12,873 nucleotides of DNA from DAIOHQ01 sp036744635 (GTDB lineage Bacteria > Planctomycetota > Phycisphaerae > Tepidisphaerales > Tepidisphaeraceae): the NCBI GenBank assembly GCA_036744635.1, contig DAIOHQ010000135.1, forward strand, positions 1 to 12,873, written 5' to 3'. Shown here piece by piece: positions 1 through 5,495 of the stretch. Within the stretch, counting starts at the first letter, position 1. Each line of letters starts with the position of its first letter. The notes beneath the pieces are model-generated. The model ran no database searches. It was not told the origin of the DNA and saw only the letters and a program-made list of their open reading frames with translations. A program made the translations under genes and the position numbers.

Positions 1-193
1 TGGTCTTGATTCCGGTGCGATCCGGCCGATTCAGTTCCCGCGCCACATCTTCTTCGCTGGCCAGGCCCTGGAGGTACAGCCCCATCAGCATCACCATCCA
101 TTTGCCGGGCTTGCGGCCGGTGACGATGTTCAGCAGCATGCAGCAGATCACCGCGGCATAGATCTGGAGGGGGCCGACAGGGTCAGGAGTCAT
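1..193 (-). CDS. Partial ORF resembling the C-terminal part of IS4-type transposases (remnant?)
   Basis: The frame reads MTPDPVGPLQIYAAVICC and later TGRKPGKWMV and LASEEDVARE, and runs off the left edge of the window, so its true end is unseen. From memory, the pattern 'Q-x-YAA-(I/L)-...-TGRKP-x-K-...-ASEE-(E/D)' is typical of the last 50-60 residues of planctomycetal IS4-family DDE transposases; no search was possible. The ATG at 193 has a strong GGAGGA Shine-Dalgarno (203-208) at 9 nt spacing. The frame is open upstream only to a stop at 260-262, so no catalytic DDE domain precedes it here. It may be a transposase tail that acquired a start, or an unrelated small membrane-associated protein, since residues 10-24 are hydrophobic. 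The reading frame is fairly secure; the family call is tentative. Confidence 0.45.
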   Translation of the reverse strand, partial: MTPDPVGPLQIYAAVICCMLLNIVTGRKPGKWMVMLMGLYLQGLASEEDVARELNRPDRTGIKT

Positions 194-636
194 TTGCTCA
201 AATCCTCCAACTCCGGCCAAATCGTCGAAGAATTCTCTTGACTTTCTGTGAACAAAACCCTAACATACCTCCAGCATCATCCATCCTCGGCCATCCAAAC
301 CAAAGGGGGTTTCCAATGCCGCTGCCGACATCCCGAGTTTCCAGCAGTCGCCTCATCCCGCCCATTCCGCGTTCCCCATTCTGCACTTTGCACGCTGCAC
401 TTCACCTCGAAATGTCCCACTCCCCAACAAATGTCCCACAAACCACATTATTCACAAATGACCAAGGACAAATGACTTATGACAAACCCATGTCCCAAAA
501 TGTCCCCAAATGTCCCACATTTCAAAATCGCTTCCCCGGCCTCTTTCACCTTGTCAGCCCCTCACCTTGTCACCTTGTCATCCCCTCTTGGCCGATATAC
601 CCCACATTCACCCTCTTCACAGGGGAAGGAAAAAAC
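194..636. repeat. Low-GC spacer built of short tandem words (STRR-like)
   Basis: This 443-bp gap holds no convincing gene; it is lower in GC and T/C-rich on the plus strand. It contains six contiguous heptamers at 364-405 (attccgc, gttcccc, attctgc, actttgc, acgctgc, acttcac). A second heptamer run lies at 456-497 (aaatgac, caaggac, aaatgac, ttatgac and so on). The word aaatgtccc(a/c) recurs near 410, 430, 498 and 508. The word caccttgtca occurs at 547, 563 and 571. The frames open through this region are extensions of the TPR gene or shadows. Such tandem heptamers recall the STRR sequences known from filamentous cyanobacteria. The resemblance is visual; no function is claimed. Confidence 0.75.
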
Positions 637-1308
637 ATGCTCAAAAAATCCGCCGTGCTATTGATGATCGCCGCCGCCGTTTCCGGCTGTTCGCACAACC
701 AGGACGATGGCCAGCAGTCCGCCGCCCGCGCCCAAGCCAAGGCCAACTGGGACACCAAGGACCCCGCCTTCACCGCCGAAACCCGCTTCGCGGCCGGCCA
801 GCTCGCCGAGTCGCAGGAAAACTTCGACGGCGCCCTGCACCAATACGAGGCGGCTCTGAAAATCGATCCCAAGCACATGCCCTCCCTCTATCGCAGCGGC
901 GTGCTCTATTCTCAGACCAAGCGCTATCCCCAAGCCATCGAGATGTGGAAACGCTACGTCGCGGCCAACAACGGCTCGGCCATCGCCTGCAGCAATCTCG
1001 GCTTCTGCTACGAGCTCGCCGGCAATCCCAACGAGGCCGAAATCGCCTACAAGAAAGGCGTCGCCAAAGATCCCGAAAACCGCTCCTGCCGTGTCAACTA
1101 TGGCCTGATGCTTGCCCGCCATGGCCGCATTTCCGAGGCGACCCTGCAGCTTCAATCCGTCCTCACCGAAGCCGAGGTCCATTACAACCTCGCCAGCATC
1201 TACGAGCAGCAGGGGCGCAAAGAGGCCGCCAAAGCCGAATATCGGCAGGCCATCCAATTGGACCCCTCCATGCAGGATGCCCAGATGAAATTGTCCGCCC
1301 TGCAGTAG
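637..1308 (+). CDS. TPR-repeat lipoprotein
   Basis: The product is a 223-residue predicted lipoprotein that probably acts as a protein-binding scaffold at the membrane surface. It begins MLKKSAVLLMIAAAVSGC, a lysine-rich n-region and hydrophobic core followed by lipobox V15-S16-G17-C18. A low-complexity linker runs to about residue 45. Tetratricopeptide repeats cover about 47-80 (ending ALKIDPKH), 81-114, 115-148 (ending GVAKDPEN), a degenerate shortened one at 149-180, and 181-214 (ending AIQLDPS). The open frame extends 399 bp upstream, but ATG 637 is chosen because it directly precedes the signal peptide and has an AGGGGAAGGA ribosome site at 621-630. The upstream part falls in repeat DNA and is not protein-like. 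The gene stands alone and is convergent with the prenyltransferase gene. Partners cannot be told from the sequence. Confidence 0.88.
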   Translation: MLKKSAVLLMIAAAVSGCSHNQDDGQQSAARAQAKANWDTKDPAFTAETRFAAGQLAESQENFDGALHQYEAALKIDPKHMPSLYRSGVLYSQTKRYPQAIEMWKRYVAANNGSAIACSNLGFCYELAGNPNEAEIAYKKGVAKDPENRSCRVNYGLMLARHGRISEATLQLQSVLTEAEVHYNLASIYEQQGRKEAAKAEYRQAIQLDPSMQDAQMKLSALQ

Positions 1309-1384
1309 AAAACTGCGTCGCGGAAAATACGTTTTGCGGGGGGAACATGACAATTTATTCGCCGCGATCGTTCGGCGCCTCCAG

Positions 1385-1464
1385 TGTCATGCTGAGGTAT
1401 TCCGAAGCATCTGGCTCGCCTATCCGATCCATCCAGATCCTTCACGAGTACGTTCAGGATGACA
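1385..1464. repeat. REP-like palindromic element between convergent genes
   Basis: The left arm at 1385-1412 (tgtcatgctgagg...gaagcatct) and the right arm at 1435-1464 (agatccttcac...caggatgaca) are imperfect inverted copies: the reverse complement of the right arm begins tgtcatcctga and ends gaaggatct. The arms flank a 22-nt loop. I recognise tgtcat(c/g)ctgag...gaag(c/g)atct as a short palindromic motif scattered in many bacterial genomes. It sits in the 200-bp gap between two facing 3' ends, where it could end transcription from both sides; that role is inferred. The rest of the gap shows nothing else. Confidence 0.75.
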
Positions 1465-1508
1465 CCCGATGCGTATGCCAAAGCGCGGGTGGCAATCACA
1501 TAACCGCG

Positions 1509-2549
1509 CTAACTCTCCACCCGCCGGAAAGTCTGCTTCGTCGGAGCGGCCAGCAGCTTGCTCCACCAGCGCATGATCCTCACCGCCGCCCATGCGACAG
1601 GCAGCAGCAACAGCAGCACCAGCCCGAGCATCCAGCTCACGTACCCCGCGACGAACGCGGCGTCATAGACGATCAGCCACAGCAGCCCGGCCAGCATCAT
1701 CCGCTGCCCGGCCTCGCGGGCGCTGCCCGCGCGCTGTCGGATCGTCCACGCCACCACCACGAACAACACCACCGCGATGATCGGCAGCAGCAAACCCCAC
1801 CTCACCCACAGCGCATCGGTGACGGCGAACGGCGTCAGCTCAGGCACGCGGCGCAGCGCCAGGATGCCGATCACGGCCACATCCATCAGCCCCAGTCCGC
1901 CCAGCACCGCCCACCCGTGGATGCGGGTCAGCGGCGGGCGCTTCTCCTCCAGGCGATAGGCGATCAGCGACAACAGGGTGACGTGGTTGAGCAGCAGCAG
2001 GGGGTGCCAGATCAGCGGGATGCGCGGGGCCGGGATCAGGGCGTGAAAAAACCGGATCAGCCCCAGCGACAGCAGCCCCGGCGCCACCAGGTATTTGCCC
2101 GCGAAATCATAGAACGTGATCAGCAGGATCGTCCCCACGACCAGGGCAAGACTCATCCAGCCGTGGGGCGTGGCGCGCATGTAATACGCCCCGGCCAGCA
2201 GCGCCGCCAGCCCCAGCGCGACGCAGATGATGTGTGCGGCCACCACGCCCACGCGCCCGCTGGGCAGCGGCCGGGCCGGGGAAATCTGCCGGTCGCGCCG
2301 CCGGTCGATGATGTCGTTGAGGCTCATGCCGAACCCGTACAGCCCGATCGACATCACCACCACCGCCCCCAGCTTGCGGGCATCGCCGGCGTCCAGTGTT
2401 TGCAACAGCTGCGATTGCGGCGAATACTTGAGCTGGTTTATTTTCGCCCAGAGCAGAAAGGTGCAGGTGCTGTCCGCGATGGCGGTAAACACCAGCGCCA
2501 TGCGCGTCAATTGCAGGATCGGAAGCACTCGCCGGGACAACAGAGGCAT
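1509..2549 (-). CDS. UbiA-family prenyltransferase, integral membrane
   Basis: The product is a 346-residue polytopic membrane protein of the UbiA superfamily, which joins a polyprenyl diphosphate to an aromatic or other acceptor in the membrane (quinones, haem O and archaeal-type lipids are known examples). The first Asp-rich motif is clear: NDIIDRRRD at residues 78-86, giving N78, D79, D82 and D86 for Mg-diphosphate binding, followed by RPLPSG (93-98). The second motif is weaker: YDFAGK around 147-152 carries one Asp and a Lys. About nine hydrophobic segments follow, and the tail is basic. The start at 2549 (MPLLSRRVLPILQLTRMALV) fits the family N-terminus better than the longer form from 2672, whose first 41 residues look like non-coding translation. 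No strong ribosome site is visible. The substrate is unknown and the neighbours give no hint. The degenerate second motif is worth noting. Confidence 0.85.
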   Translation of the reverse strand: MPLLSRRVLPILQLTRMALVFTAIADSTCTFLLWAKINQLKYSPQSQLLQTLDAGDARKLGAVVVMSIGLYGFGMSLNDIIDRRRDRQISPARPLPSGRVGVVAAHIICVALGLAALLAGAYYMRATPHGWMSLALVVGTILLITFYDFAGKYLVAPGLLSLGLIRFFHALIPAPRIPLIWHPLLLLNHVTLLSLIAYRLEEKRPPLTRIHGWAVLGGLGLMDVAVIGILALRRVPELTPFAVTDALWVRWGLLLPIIAVVLFVVVAWTIRQRAGSAREAGQRMMLAGLLWLIVYDAAFVAGYVSWMLGLVLLLLLPVAWAAVRIMRWWSKLLAAPTKQTFRRVES

Positions 2550-2856
2550 GTGCCGCGAAGGTACGAAAAATGCCAGGGCAATGATAGGGTCTGATCGCAA
2601 TGGGCAAAGTTGGGGGGCGCGTGCCTCACAATCCAAAGTTTGGTGGGATGAATGAGACAGCTTCTGAACCACGCAAGATTTTACCGGTATGCAGGTGGGA
2701 GGGGACTTCTACCTTCCTCACGTTGGGCGCCTGTTTCTGGCGCCTTCGAGTGCGGCTTGTCGCATTGCGCGAGCCGTTAGGACAATCGCCAGGCTCCGGA
2801 ATTCAATGCACCGCGGATGAATATGATTGCTCCGGGCCGGCAGAAAGGATTCTTCC
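2550..2856. other. Divergent intergenic region, no gene seen
   Basis: This 307-bp gap separates the divergent starts of the prenyltransferase gene (minus) and the FN3 gene (plus), so it should contain both promoters. No good -35/-10 pair could be picked on either strand. Two copies of ggcgcc around 2726-2744 could form a short stem. Frames crossing the gap have no protein-like character. Confidence 0.5.
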
Positions 2857-3897
2857 ATGTCGCGTTCACGCTTTCGCCACTCTGGACTCAGCCGGCAACG
2901 TGGGCCAATGCTGCCCGAACCGCTGGAGTCTCGGCTGCTCATGCACGGCGTTGCTCATGTGGACATGCTGACGACACCGCTGATCCCCGCGCCGCATCCG
3001 GTGGCCATCCACCTCTTGCACGCTTCGTCTGCGCCTTCCGGCACGGTCGGCTCGTCGGACGCCTCACCGAGTAGCGCGACCATTCAATTGGCCGTAGCAG
3101 ATGTTTCTGTTCCCGCTGCGCCGCAGGGACTGGTCACGGAGGCCACTGCGGGTGTCGTCAGCCTTACCTGGTCACCAGTCGCGGGAGCAGCCAGCTACAC
3201 CGTGTACCGCAGCCTTCACGCAAGTCACCTTGGCACCGCGATAGCGACGGGACTGCTCGCGCCCGCCTACACAGACTCGCAGGTAAGCTCGGGCAGAACG
3301 TACTTCTACTCGGTGAGCGCCACGAATCTCGCAGGAGAATCTGCCCCAAGCCTTCAAACGCCGGCGACTGCGACGGCAAGTGTCGCGTCCGTGACGTTTG
3401 GAACGGCTTGGGGATTGCCTAATGAGGCGCAGTTCCAAAATTCCAACAGCGCCCAAAACCAAATAGATGGTCAGGTCGCCCTTCCACTTTCCGACCCAAA
3501 CCTGCAACTCCAGAGTGTGGACTTTCAGGTAAGCGGTGCGGGAGCCACCGGGGGTCCCGTAGGTAAATATCAGTGGGATTGCCAGCCCGATCTTAATTCG
3601 GCCAACTCTTACTTCTTTGCTTCCGTCGCGTGGTCCGCGCCTTCCGGCACAGCGCTCGCCCAGGCGGGAGTTGTCGGGCAGAGCGGCGGGTTCCAGTCAA
3701 ACACTGGAGGGCCAGACGGAAACATCGACGTTTCACTTTCTTCCTACGGTCCGACAGGACTTCCCACCACCCCGTTTGTGGGGGTTGGAACCTTTCCCGT
3801 CGGAATTTCATCGACGGTGGGATACGGTGGGTTTTCGAGAAGCGGATCGATTCAGGGAGTGTATACCGGCTTTGCGTTTGTGACCTATGTCTATTAA
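2857..3897 (+). CDS. Secreted fibronectin type III protein with LEPR-XLL-like N-terminus
   Basis: The product is a 346-residue predicted cell-surface or extracellular protein. Residues 1-30 are basic and contain PLESRLLMHG (22-31), a variant of the LEPR-XLL motif that planctomycetes carry at the N-terminus of many large exported proteins. Residues 31-85 form a Pro/Ser/Ala-rich linker. A fibronectin type III domain occupies about 86-171, with the typical APQGL start, LTWSPVAGAASYTVYRS and YTDSQVSSGRTYFYSVSATN. The C-terminal 170 residues are Gly/Ser/Asn-rich and beta-prone (for example VDFQVSGAGATGG and DGNIDVSLSSYG) and match no domain I recognise. There is no sortase or PEP-CTERM-like anchor. 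ATG 2857 has AAAGGA (2841-2846) 10 nt upstream; an ATG 30 bp earlier is in frame but lacks a site. The terminator at 3925-3958 follows immediately. Confidence 0.8.
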   Translation: MSRSRFRHSGLSRQRGPMLPEPLESRLLMHGVAHVDMLTTPLIPAPHPVAIHLLHASSAPSGTVGSSDASPSSATIQLAVADVSVPAAPQGLVTEATAGVVSLTWSPVAGAASYTVYRSLHASHLGTAIATGLLAPAYTDSQVSSGRTYFYSVSATNLAGESAPSLQTPATATASVASVTFGTAWGLPNEAQFQNSNSAQNQIDGQVALPLSDPNLQLQSVDFQVSGAGATGGPVGKYQWDCQPDLNSANSYFFASVAWSAPSGTALAQAGVVGQSGGFQSNTGGPDGNIDVSLSSYGPTGLPTTPFVGVGTFPVGISSTVGYGGFSRSGSIQGVYTGFAFVTYVY

Positions 3898-3938
3898 TGT
3901 CCAAGAGAGAGTCCCTTAATGTCCAAGAGAGAGTCCCT
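3895..3938 (+). repeat. 22-bp perfect tandem duplication spanning the stop codon
   Basis: The unit taatgtccaagagagagtcc plus ct is present twice, at 3895-3916 and 3917-3938, with no gap. The first copy includes the TAA stop of the FN3 gene. Both copies carry the left arm of the following terminator hairpin, so either could pair with the single right arm at 3946-3958. Confidence 0.9.
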
Positions 3939-3958
3939 GTCGAGTAGGGGCTCTCTTT
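3925..3958 (+). terminator. Hairpin terminator of the FN3 gene
   Basis: The left arm 3926-3938 pairs with the right arm 3946-3958 over 13 bp, counting two G-T wobbles, around a 7-nt loop. The 3' side is T/C-rich (ctctctttcctt) but has no clean T-run. It begins 27 bp after the stop codon of the FN3 gene. A small second stem (gcacag 3986-3991 with ctgtgc 4000-4005) follows. Confidence 0.6.
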
Positions 3959-4014
3959 CCTTCGCTAAGATTGATGTGAGCGGTGGCACAGTTAAAACTC
4001 TGTGCGTTCAGTCC

Positions 4015-4043
4015 CAAAAAAAGAACCGCCCGAAGGCGGTTCT
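4015..4043 (-). terminator. Rho-independent terminator of the pseudopilin-like gene
   Basis: Read on the minus strand, a perfect 9-bp stem (AGAACCGCC/GGCGGTTCT) is closed by a UUCG tetraloop inside C-G and followed by a run of seven T. It lies about 45 bp past the stop of the 4089-5066 gene. This is a textbook intrinsic terminator, back to back with the plus-strand hairpin of the facing gene. Confidence 0.92.
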
Positions 4044-4088
4044 ACAGGGTCTGGACTGGTTGGCATCGCGTGCTTGCCTACGAATAGC

Positions 4089-5066
4089 TCACCGACCGAA
4101 CTTCTGCTTGAAGCCGGTGTAGCCCGTGCTCGTGTAGTATTGGTTTCCATCGATGCTCGGGCCATAGTTGCCCGGAACCGGATGCAGGGAGTGCGGCGGC
4201 TTGCGGAGCAGATCAACATGACCATCAAAGAATAAGTAGTTCAGTCCAGGATGCGACCGGCGGGCGGGGATGCCGTTTCCCCAACCCCACGACTGGTTAT
4301 ATTCCGCCACTCCCCAGTCTTCGGAAGCCAACTGCGGCTCCGTCAGGTCCCAGCGACCAAAGAACGAACTCTGACCACCTTCGCCGAGAAAGACCATCTC
4401 GGCTGACGGGCGCGCCTTAGACAGCGGGAAGAAGTCCGCTCCAGGATTGACATCCGTGTAAATGGTATTGCCGTTATAGGGTGTCGGAGGGCTTCCAGCT
4501 TCTTGCTTTTCGAGATAGCCGTAGCAGTTATTCACCGAGGCATAGCTAGATGTGGTCATTTCAGGGGTCGAGCCAAATGGCCAGTTGTCGTAGTCCTGAT
4601 CGGATGGGCACCAGAGGAACTTAGTACGCTCGCGCCATTCATACGACTGCCCACGGGCGCCTCGGCCCATGTAAGACATCGCAAACTCAGGATAGGTCGG
4701 GTTTGAAGACTTCCGGATACCCAGCGCGTACGTGCAGAGGGAGTCCCAATTGACCCCATTCTCGTCGAAACCGGAACTCCATTTGCCCATGCCGGGGGCA
4801 GGATTGTATGGCGTGCCGTCAACGGACATGGTTGTGCTGTCCCTCTCAGAGATGAGTTTGGAATGCAAGCTGAACCTGCCGCCCCAAGAGGAGGCGTACA
4901 GAAACATCGCCTGGCCGATTTGGCGCATGTTGCTGGCACACTGCGCCGTCTGCGCCGCTTTGCGGGCCTTGTTGAGGGCGGGCAGGAGGATGGAGACGAG
5001 CAGGGCGATGATGCCGATGACGACGAGGAGCTCGACGAGGGTGAAACCTTTGCGTTTGGACGACAT
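4089..5066 (-). CDS. Prepilin-type, type II secretion pseudopilin-like protein (DUF1559-like)
   Basis: The product is a 325-residue protein with a class III prepilin signal. The basic leader MSSKRKG is followed by FTLVELLVV, so prepilin peptidase would cut between G7 and F8. Mature Glu5 is present (E12), followed by one hydrophobic helix to about residue 31. The body is Trp/Tyr/Pro/Gly-rich and globular, with several cysteines. Near the C-terminus RRSHPGLNYLFFDGHV matches the planctomycetal 'H-X9-DG' signature, although here only eight residues lie between His and Asp-Gly. Such proteins occur in many copies per planctomycete genome; their role is unsettled. ATG 5066 has GGAG six nt upstream and starts exactly at the leader; the 40 residues before it are not protein-like. 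It is a single-gene unit with its own terminator and a likely promoter at 5130-5135. Confidence 0.9.
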   Translation of the reverse strand: MSSKRKGFTLVELLVVIGIIALLVSILLPALNKARKAAQTAQCASNMRQIGQAMFLYASSWGGRFSLHSKLISERDSTTMSVDGTPYNPAPGMGKWSSGFDENGVNWDSLCTYALGIRKSSNPTYPEFAMSYMGRGARGQSYEWRERTKFLWCPSDQDYDNWPFGSTPEMTTSSYASVNNCYGYLEKQEAGSPPTPYNGNTIYTDVNPGADFFPLSKARPSAEMVFLGEGGQSSFFGRWDLTEPQLASEDWGVAEYNQSWGWGNGIPARRSHPGLNYLFFDGHVDLLRKPPHSLHPVPGNYGPSIDGNQYYTSTGYTGFKQKFGR

Positions 5067-5129
5067 GCTGACTCCGAAAGAAGGTGGCCTGGTGATCTGA
5101 CCCGACAAACAAGACATCCGACTCCTCAA

Positions 5130-5135
5130 ATTATA
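5130..5135 (-). promoter_or_regulatory. Candidate -10 box for the pseudopilin-like gene
   Basis: On the minus strand the sequence reads a perfect TATAAT 64 bp before the start codon at 5066. No good -35 hexamer is found 16-18 bp upstream, so the call rests on the -10 alone and on the locally AT-rich DNA. Confidence 0.4.
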
Positions 5136-5156
5136 CTGCCGTGTATCCACTCCGAA

Positions 5157-5312
5157 ATGCTTTGCGACAATGCTGAATGTCCGCATCGCCCAAAAGAGTC
5201 AAAATACTGTAGCAATGGAAAACGCGGAATGCAATTTCTTTGTTATGAAAATTTGCGAACGGGGGTGGATGGTGCAGCGAGGAAACCGGTCCTCGTCTGC
5301 GGCAAATGCTGA
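5157..5312 (+). CDS. Doubtful small Cys-rich ORF (51 aa)
   Basis: This short frame starts at ATG 5157 and encodes a 51-residue peptide with six cysteines, beginning MLCDNAECPHRP and ending VLVCGKC. The CX4C and CX2C pairs and the central NGKRGMQFLC loosely recall zinc-ribbon ends of transposases or small zinc-binding proteins. It has no ribosome binding site. A hairpin (5274-5300, 10-bp stem with one bulged base) lies inside it, and it occupies the divergent promoter region of two larger genes. It could equally be a chance frame or a decayed insertion. Recorded because the cysteine pattern is unusual. Confidence 0.2.
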   Translation: MLCDNAECPHRPKESKYCSNGKRGMQFLCYENLRTGVDGAARKPVLVCGKC

Positions 5313-5495
5313 TGTCCTGCGGGACGGCAGCTAAGCAACTTTCGGACAGTTGATAAGTTGTCATGGTCTCGAATTTGCCGGGCGGTTCGGTTAGACTTCC
5401 GCGAACTCGCCGGGAGGGGCTTAAGTAGTGGTATTGCGTGGAATTGCTGGGGTGGGGGCGATGGGGCGTCCGATAATTGCTGGAGGCATCAAGCG
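5313..5495. other. Upstream region of the FlgI-like gene, no feature resolved
   Basis: Together with 5067-5312 this makes a 429-bp divergent gap. Apart from the candidate -10 box, the doubtful Cys-rich frame and the hairpin at 5274-5300, nothing is resolved. The frame of the next gene is open back to 5358, but that part is not protein-like. Confidence 0.4.

Noticed and set aside
364..586. A CRISPR array
   Set aside because: Units are 7-10 bp and contiguous, with no regular spacers, no 23-40 bp repeat and no cas gene.
510..2594. A 694-codon open frame on the plus strand
   Set aside because: It crosses the TPR gene, a repeat element and the antisense of the prenyltransferase gene; its Arg/Gln/His/Pro-rich product is a typical high-GC shadow.
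2549..2672. The longer prenyltransferase start at 2672
   Set aside because: The extra 41 residues are hydrophilic, unlike UbiA N-termini, and lie in DNA without coding character.
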